This document shows, piece by piece, positions 1 through 8,563 of a stretch of DNA of 64,000 nucleotides. The notes beneath the pieces are model-generated. The model saw only the letters and a program-made list of their open reading frames with translations, ran no database searches and had not been told where the DNA came from. Both the position numbers and the translations under genes were made by a program. Source of the DNA: Amycolatopsis solani (GTDB taxonomy: Bacteria; Actinomycetota; Actinomycetes; Mycobacteriales; Pseudonocardiaceae); the NCBI RefSeq assembly GCF_033441515.1, contig NZ_JAWQJT010000001.1, positions 1,302,001 through 1,366,000 of the forward strand. The letters run 5' to 3'. How positions within the stretch are numbered: position 1 is the first letter of the stretch; each line of letters begins with the position of its first letter.

Positions 1-241
1 CGGCCACGGCGGCGACGGCCGCGCGCTTCTGGGCCCACACCGCGCACGCCGTCATCGCGAGCAAGCCGGGCAGCAGCCCGAAGTCGACGAACCGCGGCCC
101 GTTTTCGTCGAGCGCGGCCTGCGTCGTGTAGACGACGTCGAAGAGCAGGGCGGCGAAGAGGACGGCCGTGGGCACGCCGATGCGCCGCACCAGGGCGGCG
201 GCGCGGCTGTACAGCGTTTTCGGTGGGGGCGCGGCGGTCAC
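1..241 (-). CDS. Membrane protein N-terminus, possibly sensor histidine kinase (partial)
   Basis: Only the first 80 codons are inside the window; the gene runs off the left edge. The GTG at 241 is the only possible start because an in-frame TAA lies three codons upstream. A short polar N-terminus is followed by two hydrophobic stretches (about residues 22-36 and 53-66), the second ending in a QKR basic cluster, as expected for a multi-pass protein. It is divergent from a MacB/FtsX-type exporter. In actinobacteria such exporters often sit beside a NarL-type two-component system, so a sensor kinase is the best guess, but no kinase motif is visible. Confidence 0.6.
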   Translation of the reverse strand, partial: MTAAPPPKTLYSRAAALVRRIGVPTAVLFAALLFDVVYTTQAALDENGPRFVDFGLLPGLLAMTACAVWAQKRAAVAAVA

Positions 242-414
242 AACGTGACGTTAGAGGATCCGCGGGCGTTCGCACCTTGGCCGACCGGCTCGTGCTCCCT
301 CGGCCGAACGGCCGATGCGGGCCGGGGCGTGACTGGCCGTCTGCCCGAAGTGGACACCCGGGAGTTTCGGCGAAGCTCGTCGGTACCAAGATCCGAACCG
401 ACAGGGAGAACCTC

Positions 415-1116
415 GTGGACCCGAACACTCCACAGTGGACCGGCGGACCGGTGCTGTCCGGCCGGGGGCTGGTGAAGCGCTACGGCGCGCAGTACGCCCT
501 GGCCGGCATCGACATCGACATCCAGCCGCGGGACGCCGTCGCCATCGTCGGCCCGTCCGGCTCGGGCAAGACGTCGCTGCTCCACGTGCTGGCCGGCATC
601 CTCCGGGCCGACGACGGGCAGATCTTCCTGGCCGGGCAGCGGGTCGACCACCTCGGCGAGAAGAAGCGCAGCGAGCTGCGCCGCACCGAGTTCGGCTTCG
701 TGTTCCAGTCGGGGATGCTGGTCGCGGAGCTGTCGGCCGAAGAGAACGTCGCGCTGCCGTCGCTGCTGGCCGGGCTCGGCCGCAAGGAGGCCATCGACGC
801 CGGCCGCCAGTGGCTTTCGCGCCTCGGCCTGGCCGGCAAGGAGAAGCGCCGTCCCGGCGAGCTGTCCGGCGGCGAAGCCCAGCGCGTTGCCATCGCCCGT
901 GCGCTGACCCACCGGCCGAAGGTGATCTTCGCCGACGAACCGACCGGCGCGCTCGACACGCGCACCGGCCGCGAGACGATGGACGCCCTGCTCGGCGCCG
1001 CCCATGAAACGGGCGCCGCGGTGATCGTGGTGACGCACGACCGCGAGCTGGCCGAGTCGATGCCGAAGACGGTCGCCATCCGCGACGGCCTGATCGCCAC
1101 GAGGCAGGCGGCGTGA
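415..1116 (+). CDS. ABC transporter ATP-binding protein, MacB/LolD-like
   Basis: A 233-residue ATPase of a MacB/FtsX-type exporter. It shows Walker A GPSGSGKT, a Q-loop in VFQSG, signature LSGGEAQRVAIARAL, Walker B VIFADEPTGALD and the switch histidine in VVTHD. The E-x-x-G-A-L-D form is typical of the LolD/MacB/FtsE group. An open frame extends further upstream, but GTG 415 is chosen because a GGGAGA ribosome site lies 7 bases before it and homologous domains begin about here. The stop overlaps the permease start (GTGA), so the pair is translationally coupled. The substrate is not evident. Confidence 0.93.
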   Translation: MDPNTPQWTGGPVLSGRGLVKRYGAQYALAGIDIDIQPRDAVAIVGPSGSGKTSLLHVLAGILRADDGQIFLAGQRVDHLGEKKRSELRRTEFGFVFQSGMLVAELSAEENVALPSLLAGLGRKEAIDAGRQWLSRLGLAGKEKRRPGELSGGEAQRVAIARALTHRPKVIFADEPTGALDTRTGRETMDALLGAAHETGAAVIVVTHDRELAESMPKTVAIRDGLIATRQAA

Positions 1117-3365
1117 ACTCGCTCCAGATCGCCCTGCGGGTGCTGAAGGTCGACCGGCGGACCCGGACGTCGGCGATCCTCACCGCGATCGGGGTGGCCG
1201 TCGCGACCGGGCTGGTGCTGCTGCTGGCGACGCTGCCGTTCGCCACGCAGAACCGCGAGCAGCGCGCCCTCTGGCAGGGCGAACACTTCTACAGCAGCCA
1301 AGCCGGGAACGCCCCGGCCAAGATCCTTTACAGCTCGTCGAAGGACTACTTCGACGGGAAGCAGATCATGCGGGTGGACGTCGCGCTGACCGGTGGCACC
1401 GCGCCTGGGTCGGTCGCGCTGCCGGCGGGGGTGCCGCAGCTGCCCGGACCGGGCGAGACCGTCGTTTCGCCGGCGCTCGGCCGGCTGCTGCAGGGCCACC
1501 CGGCCGACCAGCTCGGCGACCGGTTCGGCAAGCCCGTCGGCGCCATCGGCGAGGACGGCCTCCGCTTCCCGGAACAGCTCGTCGCGCTGGTCGGGCACAC
1601 GGCGGACGCGATGCCGGTGCGCGCCGACCCGATCGCGGGCTTCCCCAGCGGGAAGGCCAGTGCGGACGCCCTGCTCATGCTGCTGTCCTGGGTCGGGATC
1701 ATCGTGCTGCTGGTGCCGAGCCTGGTGCTGGTGGCGTCGTCGGCGCGGCTGACCGCGGCCCGGCGCGAACGGCGGCTCGCCGCGATCCGGCTGGCCGGCG
1801 CGACCCCAGGGCAGGTCACGAACATGGTGGCCGCCGAGACGACGTTGTCCGCCGGCATCGGCGCCCTGCTCGGGCTGCTGATCAGCCCGGCACTGCACGG
1901 CCTCGCGTCGTTCGTCCCGTGGGCGGGCGGTACCTGGCTGGCGGCCGACTTCACGCTGCCGGTCGGCCTGACCGTGTTCATCGTCGTGGCCATCCCGGTG
2001 CTCGTGGTGCTGGCCGGCATCCTCGGCCTGCGCCGCGTGCTGAAGAACCCGCTGTTCGCGACCGGCGGGCGCGCGTTGAAGCCGTTGCGCTGGTGGCGCC
2101 TGCTGGCGCTGCCCGCAGCCGGGCTGTTCTTCCTCGTCGCGGTGACGACGGCGAAGGACTCCGGCGGCATCACGATGGTCATGGCGGGGCTGTTCCTGCT
2201 GGTCGGCTCGGCCGCGATCGTCGGGCCGTGGGTGACCTCGGCGGTCGGTGGCACGTTCGTCCGGATCTGGCGGCGCCCGTCCGCGCTGCTCGCCGGCCGC
2301 CGCCTGCGTGACGACCCGAAGGGCGCCTACCGCGCGTCCGCCGGGATCGTGCTCGCGGTGTTCGCCGGGTCGATGGCGCTGACGCTGCTGCCGACGTTCG
2401 AGTCGATGGCCGGCGGCGGGCGCTCCTTCGTCGACTCCACGCTCTACGTCGACACCGACAGCCAGCACGCGGGCAAGATCGTCGACCAGGCGAACGCGTC
2501 CCTGCGGAAGTACGGCCAGTCCGAGAAGGCGGTCGCGGTCGGCGAGGTCTACCTCGTCCACGGCGAGGGCCGGGACCGCGACGGCCACCGCGCACTGGTC
2601 ATGAGCTGTGCGGACGCGGTCAAGCTGACCCGGTTCGGCCTCTCCGCGGAGAACTGCACGGGCGGTCCGGCCGTGTTCGGCGAAACGGCGCTCGACCTGG
2701 CGCAGTTCAAGGTCACCGACACCTGGGAGGGCCAGGCGTCGCCGGTCAAGTCGGGCACGCGGGCGGAGGCCGTCCGCCCGAGTGACCCGGACCTGTCCAC
2801 CACGTCGATCATCGACCCGGCCGCGCTGCCGGAGGGCTTCACGCCGAAGTACGTCACCGTCGTCGCGCCGACCACCGACGCGAGCCGCGAGGTCGTCCGG
2901 ACGGCGCTGGCCGGGCCGGCCGCCGGCGAGGAGATCGGCAGCCGGGACCAGTACCTGTTCAACCAGCAGACCGAGCTCGGCGACCTGCGCCGGGTCACGG
3001 TGATCGGGCTGATCGCCGCCGGCGTCCTGGCCGGCTGCAGCGCCGCGGTCGCGACCGCGGGCTCGGTGATGGACCGCCGCCGCACCTTCGGGGCGCTGAT
3101 GGCGGCCGGCACGCCGGTCCGGGTGCTGGCGAGGGCGTTGCGGATGGAGGCCGCGCTGCCGGCGCTGGTCGCCACCATCGGTGCGGGAATCGTCGGGGTA
3201 CTGGTCGGCGTTGGGCTCTACAGCATGGTCGACGAGCGGGGCATCGTGCTCAGCCCGTGGCTGCTGGCGCCGGTCGTGCTCGGCGTCGGCGTGGCCCTGC
3301 TCGGCGCGTCGGTGTGCACCCCCGCGCTCAAGCGGGTCCAGGCCGAACCGCTGGCCGACGAATAG
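1113..3365 (+). CDS. ABC transporter permease, FtsX/MacB family
   Basis: A 750-residue membrane partner of the upstream ATPase, starting at GTG 1113 inside the previous stop codon. It has an N-terminal membrane anchor (about residues 22-45), an extracytoplasmic part, a first FtsX-like helix bundle (about 185-315), further helices (about 330-430), a second large extracytoplasmic domain (about 435-630) and a final FtsX-like bundle (about 630-735). The double-FtsX layout is usual for actinobacterial exporters of the MacB superfamily. These act by mechanotransmission on lipids, peptides or envelope substrates; the substrate here is unknown. Confidence 0.92.
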   Translation: MNSLQIALRVLKVDRRTRTSAILTAIGVAVATGLVLLLATLPFATQNREQRALWQGEHFYSSQAGNAPAKILYSSSKDYFDGKQIMRVDVALTGGTAPGSVALPAGVPQLPGPGETVVSPALGRLLQGHPADQLGDRFGKPVGAIGEDGLRFPEQLVALVGHTADAMPVRADPIAGFPSGKASADALLMLLSWVGIIVLLVPSLVLVASSARLTAARRERRLAAIRLAGATPGQVTNMVAAETTLSAGIGALLGLLISPALHGLASFVPWAGGTWLAADFTLPVGLTVFIVVAIPVLVVLAGILGLRRVLKNPLFATGGRALKPLRWWRLLALPAAGLFFLVAVTTAKDSGGITMVMAGLFLLVGSAAIVGPWVTSAVGGTFVRIWRRPSALLAGRRLRDDPKGAYRASAGIVLAVFAGSMALTLLPTFESMAGGGRSFVDSTLYVDTDSQHAGKIVDQANASLRKYGQSEKAVAVGEVYLVHGEGRDRDGHRALVMSCADAVKLTRFGLSAENCTGGPAVFGETALDLAQFKVTDTWEGQASPVKSGTRAEAVRPSDPDLSTTSIIDPAALPEGFTPKYVTVVAPTTDASREVVRTALAGPAAGEEIGSRDQYLFNQQTELGDLRRVTVIGLIAAGVLAGCSAAVATAGSVMDRRRTFGALMAAGTPVRVLARALRMEAALPALVATIGAGIVGVLVGVGLYSMVDERGIVLSPWLLAPVVLGVGVALLGASVCTPALKRVQAEPLADE

Positions 3366-3372
3366 GGAGGAC

Positions 3373-3402
3373 GTTCGCCCCTCTATCGGGGGAGGGGCGA
3401 AC
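3373..3402. terminator. Bidirectional terminator hairpin
   Basis: Eleven-base perfect arms (GTTCGCCCCTC and its complement) around an 8-base loop sit exactly between the converging permease and trmB genes. There is no long T-run, which is common for high-GC actinobacterial terminators. Confidence 0.75.
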
Positions 3403-3404
3403 TC

Positions 3405-4100
3405 CTACCGCTTTTCGAAGATGAGGTCGTGCGAGACGCGGCCTTCGACGTCGGCGCGCTGCTCGAACTTGGTCACCGGCCGCCACTCCGGCCGCGGCGC
3501 CCAGCCGTCGTAGCGGTTGCGCAGGGCGGGTTCCGCGGAGCAGACCTCGAGCATCTGCTCGGCGTAGTTCTCCCAGTCGGTCGCCATGTGGAACGTGCCG
3601 CCGGGCGCGAGCCGCGACGCCACGAGCGCGGCGAACGACGGCGACACGATCCGCCGCTTGTGGTGCTTCTTCTTCGGCCAGGGGTCCGGGAAGAACAGCC
3701 GGACGCCGTGCAGCGTGTCCGGCTCGACGTGCTCGGTCAGCAGCACCACGGCGTCGCCGTGCAGCAGCCGCAGGTTCTCGACGCCCAGCTTTTCGGCGCG
3801 CAGCATCAGCTGGCCGAGGCCCGGGTCGTAGACCTCGGCCGCGACGTAGTTCAGCTCCGGCGCCGCGGCGGCCAGCTGCGACGTCGTCTCGCCCATGCCG
3901 GAGCCGATCTCCAGCATCACCGGCGCTTCGCGGCCGAACCAGGCCGTGAAGTCCAGCGTCCCGGCGGGCAGGTCACCGACCGTGCGGCCGACTTTCGGCC
4001 ACAGTTCGTCCCACGCGCGTTGCTGCCCAACGGTCATCCGGCCGCCGCGCTTGACGTAGCTGACGACGCTGCGCAGCCGGGGTTGGTGCTCGTTTTCCAC
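3405..4100 (-). CDS. trmB: tRNA (guanine-N7-)-methyltransferase
   Basis: A 231-residue SAM-dependent enzyme that makes m7G46 in tRNA. The SAM-binding motif EIGSGMGETT (about residues 61-70) and the family hallmark FFPDPWPKKKHHKRR (about 135-149) are both present, followed by the ATDWENYA segment of the C-terminal half. Length and motif order match TrmB. Start is GTG 4100; the nearby ATG is in another frame. A stand-alone gene, convergent with the exporter permease. Confidence 0.96.
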   Translation of the reverse strand: MENEHQPRLRSVVSYVKRGGRMTVGQQRAWDELWPKVGRTVGDLPAGTLDFTAWFGREAPVMLEIGSGMGETTSQLAAAAPELNYVAAEVYDPGLGQLMLRAEKLGVENLRLLHGDAVVLLTEHVEPDTLHGVRLFFPDPWPKKKHHKRRIVSPSFAALVASRLAPGGTFHMATDWENYAEQMLEVCSAEPALRNRYDGWAPRPEWRPVTKFEQRADVEGRVSHDLIFEKR

Positions 4101-4162
4101 TCATGGAATGTAGCCGGGCGCGCAGCGCCTCCGTTGAGGGTGGTGGTGGGGGCATGGATGGA

Positions 4163-4738
4163 TTAACGAACGGCTTCGAGCTCCCCGAGGCGAGACCGCA
4201 GCCCCGCCAAGCCGGCGATCGCGAGCGGGTCCGGCGTCGCCCCCGTGTGCGCGGGGAGCACGTCGATCCAGCCCGGGTGCCGATCGGTGTTGATCACCGT
4301 CGTGGGAATCGCGTGTCCCGATTTCCCGCGTTCGGACGGCATGAACTCCCAGTAACCGGATTCACCGTCCGCGGCCCACGGGACGAATTCCCAGCCGGGA
4401 CGCCTGCCGAGCAGTTGCGCGATCCGGTCCTCGACGCGGAAACCCTGTTCCCGCGAATCGAGGGTTCCGTCCGCGACCGCCCGCAGCCACCACGGCGCGG
4501 GGATCGGGCCCGCCATCCCGGCCGAAGCGCGGAACAGCGCCAGGACCCGGTCTTCCGGTGCGCGGTGCACCCACGCCCGGCGGAGTTCGGCGGGCGTCGC
4601 CGCCGTCATGGCGGCCCGCGGGAGTTCGATCGCCCGCGACCATTCGAGGTCCAGCATGGGTTCGAGCTGAGGAACGTCGTCTTCGACGCGAGCTCGGGGA
4701 ATCGTGCTGCCCAATTCTTGACCGGTGTCCACCGTCAA
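4163..4738 (-). CDS. Hypothetical protein, tryptophan-rich, unknown
   Basis: A 191-residue soluble protein with no signal peptide or membrane segment and no family I recognise. Notable parts are PAPWWLRAVADG in the middle, a RRPGWEFVPWAADG stretch and GWIDVLP near the end. The start is set by an unusually perfect ribosome site (GGAGGTGATCC) whose spacing points to TTG 4738; a GTG two codons downstream is the alternative. It has its own intergenic region on both sides, so it is probably monocistronic and strongly translated. Confidence 0.75.
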   Translation of the reverse strand: MTVDTGQELGSTIPRARVEDDVPQLEPMLDLEWSRAIELPRAAMTAATPAELRRAWVHRAPEDRVLALFRASAGMAGPIPAPWWLRAVADGTLDSREQGFRVEDRIAQLLGRRPGWEFVPWAADGESGYWEFMPSERGKSGHAIPTTVINTDRHPGWIDVLPAHTGATPDPLAIAGLAGLRSRLGELEAVR

Positions 4739-4749
4739 GGATCACCTCC
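4739..4749 (-). promoter_or_regulatory. Perfect 11-nt Shine-Dalgarno site
   Basis: On the minus strand this reads GGAGGTGATCC, a full complement of the 16S rRNA 3' end. GGAGG lies 6 bases before TTG 4738. It decides the start of the 4163-4738 gene and suggests high initiation despite the TTG codon. Confidence 0.8.
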
Positions 4750-4892
4750 AGGGGAGCTCAGACGGGTCCGGCACGCTCTCTCTTACGAATATTGCCTGGT
4801 CATAGCAGTATGTCCGGTGGCTGTGAGAGAAGCCACAGGGGTTTCATCTTCTTTTAACAAAGGTTTTTGAGGTATTGAGACCGCGGTCACGC

Positions 4893-5648
4893 TCAGGCGT
4901 CACGCCTCGCCGTGACGAGCACACCGGCCACGAACAGGGCAATGGTGATCGCCGCGAAGTAACCGAGGTAGCCCCACGGGCCGAGCGGCGCGTCCGGCAG
5001 CTGCAGCGGCCCCGCGGCGAACCCGCCCGCCCCGACGAACTCGTCGGCGGCGTGGAACGGCATCCACTGGTAGATGTGCCGCCCGGCGCCCGGGATGAGG
5101 ATCACCAGGCCTTCGACCACCTGGGTCCAGACGAGCACCACGGTCAGCCCGAAGGCGACGCTGCGCAGCAGGAGCGCGACGCCGACGCCGGCCACCGCGG
5201 TGAACAGGAACGCCAGGCTCTGCCCGAGCACCGAGCGCCAGTCCGCGGCCGAGTGCAGCGCGAGGTCGGCGTCCGGCTGCACCAGCGACGCCAGCCCCCA
5301 CGAGCCGAAGCCGACGACCAGCCCGAGCACCGCGCCGAGCGCGGCGACGACCGCCACCTTGGCCAGCAGCGCGGGCACCCGGCTCGGCACCGCCTGGAAC
5401 GTCAGCCGGATGGTGCCCCAGTTGAACTCCGACGCCGTCGCGAGGACCGCGAGGACGAGCAGCACGGTCCGGCCGTTGCCGCTCGCGAGCTGGGTGTTGC
5501 CGACGGTCGCCGGGATCTCCGGCCCGGCCAGTGCGAAGAACAGCGCGGTGAAGCCGAGCGGCGCGACGAACGCGATCGCCAGGCACCACCAGGGCGCGCG
5601 GGTGCTGAAGAGCTTGATGCGCTCGGCGCGGAGGAGGTTGGTGATCAT
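4893..5648 (-). CDS. ABC transporter permease (ABC-2 type)
   Basis: A 251-residue integral membrane protein with about six helices, beginning MITNLLRAERIKLFSTRAPWW. The RAERIKL...TRAPWW opening is typical of actinobacterial ABC-2 permeases paired with a CcmA/DrrA-like ATPase. Its ATG overlaps the stop of the ATPase at 5645-6559 (ATGA), so the pair forms one exporter. It is a clear paralogue of the permease at 6661-7410, with the same N-terminal motif, the internal FNTIR/FNWGTIR region and the same C-terminal layout. Substrate unknown. Confidence 0.92.
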   Translation of the reverse strand: MITNLLRAERIKLFSTRAPWWCLAIAFVAPLGFTALFFALAGPEIPATVGNTQLASGNGRTVLLVLAVLATASEFNWGTIRLTFQAVPSRVPALLAKVAVVAALGAVLGLVVGFGSWGLASLVQPDADLALHSAADWRSVLGQSLAFLFTAVAGVGVALLLRSVAFGLTVVLVWTQVVEGLVILIPGAGRHIYQWMPFHAADEFVGAGGFAAGPLQLPDAPLGPWGYLGYFAAITIALFVAGVLVTARRDA

Positions 5649-6559
5649 CGGGACGCCTCCGAAGCCGGCCCCGCGAACTCGACGGATTCGCGGGTGAGGT
5701 CGAGGTAGGCCTGCTCCAGCGAGCCGGTGATCGGGCTCAGCTCGTGCAGCGTCGCGCCCGCGTCGAAGGCGAGCTGGCCGATCCGGTCACTGTCTATTCC
5801 GGACACCACGAAGGCGCCGTCGGTCTCGGTGAACTCGGCCTGCCCGGTGAGCGCGGCCCGCAGCTCGTCGGCGTGCGGGGTGCGCACGCGCACGCCGTGT
5901 TCGCTCGTCCGCGCGACGAACTCGTCCATCGTCCCCTGGTAGATGAGCCGTCCCCGGCCGATCACCACGAGGTCCTGCGCGGTCTGCGCCATCTCGGGCA
6001 GCAGGTGGCTGGACACGAACACGGTCCGGCCCTCGGCGGCCAGCGCGTGCAGCAGCTGCCGGATCCAGGCCATGCCCTCGGGGTCGAGGCCGTTCACCGG
6101 CTCGTCGAACAGCAGCACCCGCGGGTCGCCCAGCATGGCAGCGGCGATGCCCAGCCGCTGCTGCATGCCCAGGGAGTACTGCAGGACGCGGGTCTTGCCG
6201 ACGCTCGTCAGCCCGACCAGCGCGAGCACCTCTTCGACGCGCTTGTCGGAGATGCCGTTGGTGGCGGCCAGCCAGCGCAGGTGGTCACGGCCGCTGCGGC
6301 CGGGGTGGCGCCAGGTGGCGTCCAGCATCGCGCCGACCGTCCGAAGTGGATCTCGCAGCCGCCGGTACGGCTCGCCGTCGACGAGCACCGTGCCCGCGTC
6401 GGGGGTGTCGAGGCCGAGGACCAGCCGCATGGTCGTGGACTTGCCGGCGCCGTTCGGCCCGAGGAACCCGGTGACCCGCCCGGACCGCGCGGTGAACGTC
6501 AGCTCGTCGACCGCAGTCGTCGTGCCGTACCGCTTGGTCAGTGCGTTCGCTTCGATCAT
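5645..6559 (-). CDS. ABC transporter ATP-binding protein (DrrA/CcmA-like)
   Basis: A 304-residue ATPase with Walker A GPNGAGKST, signature YSLGMQQRLGIAAAML, Walker B VLLFDEPVNGLDPEG and switch VSSHLL. A C-terminal extension of about 85 residues is typical of DrrA-type subunits. It starts at ATG 6559 and is coupled to the permease at 4893-5648. It lies downstream of a paralogous ATPase-permease pair but is separated from it by a strong terminator hairpin, so the two exporters are probably expressed independently. Confidence 0.94.
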   Translation of the reverse strand: MIEANALTKRYGTTTAVDELTFTARSGRVTGFLGPNGAGKSTTMRLVLGLDTPDAGTVLVDGEPYRRLRDPLRTVGAMLDATWRHPGRSGRDHLRWLAATNGISDKRVEEVLALVGLTSVGKTRVLQYSLGMQQRLGIAAAMLGDPRVLLFDEPVNGLDPEGMAWIRQLLHALAAEGRTVFVSSHLLPEMAQTAQDLVVIGRGRLIYQGTMDEFVARTSEHGVRVRTPHADELRAALTGQAEFTETDGAFVVSGIDSDRIGQLAFDAGATLHELSPITGSLEQAYLDLTRESVEFAGPASEASR

Positions 6560-6594
6560 GCGCTCCCCCGTCCCGTCACCCGGAGCCTACTGCG

Positions 6595-6645
6595 AAACAC
6601 CGGATCCGGGTCGCCCCCCGACAGCGCGACCCGGATCCGGTGTTT
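6595..6645 (-). terminator. Strong terminator hairpin
   Basis: Twenty-base perfect arms (6595-6614 and 6626-6645) with an 11-base loop follow the stop of the 6661-7410 permease on the minus strand and end in a TTT tail. It separates the two tandem exporter operons. Confidence 0.85.
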
Positions 6646-6660
6646 TCCCCTGTTCCCCCT

Positions 6661-7410
6661 TTATGCGTCCCGCTTCTTCGCCACCCCGAGTGCGACGAGC
6701 AGGAACACGATGGCGATGCCGGCGAAGTACGCCAGCGCCCAGCCGGGGCTCAGCGGCGAGTCCGACGGCGACGGGCCGTCGACGACCGCGGAGCCGCGCA
6801 GGAACTTGTTCGCCGCGTTGAACGGCATCCATTCGTGGATGTGGGCGCCGATCTTCGGGATCAGCTGGATCAGGTCTTCCACGGCCAGGTTGTAGATGAG
6901 CAGCAGGGCGATGGCGCCGGCGCTGTGCCGGATCAGGACCCCGACGGCGACGGCGAGCACCGCGCTGATGGCGAACACCGGGCCCAGGCCGGCGACGTTC
7001 AGCCAATCCTGCGTGGTGTGCAGGCCGATGCCGTCGTTCGGCCGCATGAGCATGCCGAGGCCCAGCGCGCCGAACGCGGCGAGCTCGCCGATCACCAGCG
7101 CGACCAGCGCGACGACGACCGCCTTGGCGACCAGCGCCGGCGAGCGGTGCGGCACCGCCTGGAACGTCGTGCGGATGGTGTTGAAGCGGTATTCGGTGGT
7201 GACCGCGAGCGCGGCGAGCACCATGACGACGGCGATCCCGAACTGCGTGCCGCCGAACTGGAGGGCGGACAGCGTGACCGGCGAGTCGGCCGGGGTCGCG
7301 CTGGAGATGATGGCGGCGAAGCCGATGGCCAGCGCCAGTGCGATGAGGGCGCACCACCACGGCGAGCGGGTGGTGAACAGCTTGATGCGTTCTACCGCGA
7401 GCAGGTTCAT
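6661..7410 (-). CDS. ABC transporter permease (ABC-2 type)
   Basis: A 249-residue membrane protein beginning MNLLAVERIKLFTTRSPWW with about six hydrophobic helices. It is paralogous to the 4893-5648 permease throughout. It lies 17 bases downstream of its ATPase (7428-8366), which indicates one operon. It probably forms the channel of a DrrAB-like exporter; the substrate is unknown. Confidence 0.92.
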   Translation of the reverse strand: MNLLAVERIKLFTTRSPWWCALIALALAIGFAAIISSATPADSPVTLSALQFGGTQFGIAVVMVLAALAVTTEYRFNTIRTTFQAVPHRSPALVAKAVVVALVALVIGELAAFGALGLGMLMRPNDGIGLHTTQDWLNVAGLGPVFAISAVLAVAVGVLIRHSAGAIALLLIYNLAVEDLIQLIPKIGAHIHEWMPFNAANKFLRGSAVVDGPSPSDSPLSPGWALAYFAGIAIVFLLVALGVAKKRDA

Positions 7411-7427
7411 GGTCTTGGTTTCCCCGT

Positions 7428-8366
7428 TTACTTGGCGGACTCGAGCACGTGCTGCGCCTCGGCGTCGAGCCCGGTGTGGTACTCGACGGAGTCGCCGGTG
7501 ATCTGCATGAAGGCCTGCTCGAGCGAGCCGGTCTGCGGGCTCAGCTCGTGCAGCACGATGCCGTTGGCGGCGGCGATCTCGCCGATCTTGTCGCTGTCCA
7601 TCCCGGACACCACGAGCCCGGTGGCGTCCCCGGTGACGCCGGCGCTGGCGCGCTGGAGGGCGTCGCGGAGCTCGGCGAGCTGCGGTGAGCGGACCTTGAC
7701 CGTGTTCTCCGCCGCGCGGGAGACGAAGTCCTGGGTCGACGACTGCGAAATCAGCTGCCCCCGGCCGATCACCACGAGGTTGCTCGCGGTCAGCGCCATC
7801 TCCGACAGCAAGTGGCTCGACACGAACACGGTGCGGCCCTCATCGGCCAGCCGGTGCATGAACTTGCGGATCCAGAGGATGCCCTCGGGGTCCAGGCCGT
7901 TCACCGGCTCGTCGAACAGCAGCACCTCGGGGTCGCCCAGCAGGGCGGCCGCGATACCGAGCCGCTGCGACATGCCGAGCGAGAACCCGCCGGCGCGCTT
8001 GCCCGCGACGCTGGTGAGGCCGACGGTGTCGAGCACCTCGTCGACGCGGGCGGCCGGGATGCGGTTGGACTTCGCCATCCACAGCAGGTGGGCGCGCGCC
8101 GAACGGTTGGGGTGCACCCACTTCGCGTCGAGCAGCGCGCCGACGGTGCGCAGCGGTTCCTTGAGGTCGTGGTACTTCTTGCCCCCGATGGTGACCTGGC
8201 CGCCCGTGGGGTTGTCCAGGCCGAGGATCATCCGCATGGTGGTGGACTTGCCCGCCCCGTTCGGGCCGAGGAAGCCGGTGACCTGACCCGCGGCCACGGA
8301 GAACGACAGGTTGTTCACCGCCAGTGTCTTTCCGTACCGCTTGGTGAGGCCGGTTGCCTCGATCAT
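7428..8366 (-). CDS. ABC transporter ATP-binding protein (DrrA/CcmA-like)
   Basis: A 312-residue ATPase with Walker A GPNGAGKST, signature FSLGMSQRLGIAAALL, Walker B VLLFDEPVNGLDPEG and VSSHLL. It is highly similar to the 5645-6559 ATPase, so the two exporter operons arose by tandem duplication. It starts at ATG 8366 and is divergent from the TetR gene at 8564. The shared 197-base intergenic region contains the TetR operator, so this exporter may be controlled by that regulator. Confidence 0.94.
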   Translation of the reverse strand: MIEATGLTKRYGKTLAVNNLSFSVAAGQVTGFLGPNGAGKSTTMRMILGLDNPTGGQVTIGGKKYHDLKEPLRTVGALLDAKWVHPNRSARAHLLWMAKSNRIPAARVDEVLDTVGLTSVAGKRAGGFSLGMSQRLGIAAALLGDPEVLLFDEPVNGLDPEGILWIRKFMHRLADEGRTVFVSSHLLSEMALTASNLVVIGRGQLISQSSTQDFVSRAAENTVKVRSPQLAELRDALQRASAGVTGDATGLVVSGMDSDKIGEIAAANGIVLHELSPQTGSLEQAFMQITGDSVEYHTGLDAEAQHVLESAK

Positions 8367-8537
8367 GACTGCTCCTCTTCCGCCCCTCGCTTACGACGCG
8401 TTCATCGTCGCGGGTCGGAGGCTGTTCGCGCGTCACCCTGTAGACCGAACCGGTCCCCCTACCTGAGTAGTACCTTGCTGGCTCTTCGGCCGATGCGCGA
8501 TCCGTGATGACCCTGAGTCGACCCTGATTCGCCCGAA

Positions 8538-8559
8538 TTAATGAACTGTGGTTCAATAA
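8538..8559. promoter_or_regulatory. TetR-type operator
   Basis: An AT-rich inverted repeat, TTAATGAAC-tgtg-GTTCAATAA, with 8 of 9 arm bases matching, placed 4 bases before the GTG start of the TetR gene. Position and shape fit autoregulation. Confidence 0.7.
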
Positions 8560-8563
8560 CTGC

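Noticed and set aside
480..2588. A 702-codon minus-strand frame opposite the first exporter
   Set aside because: Antisense artefact; the forward ATPase and permease have all family motifs.
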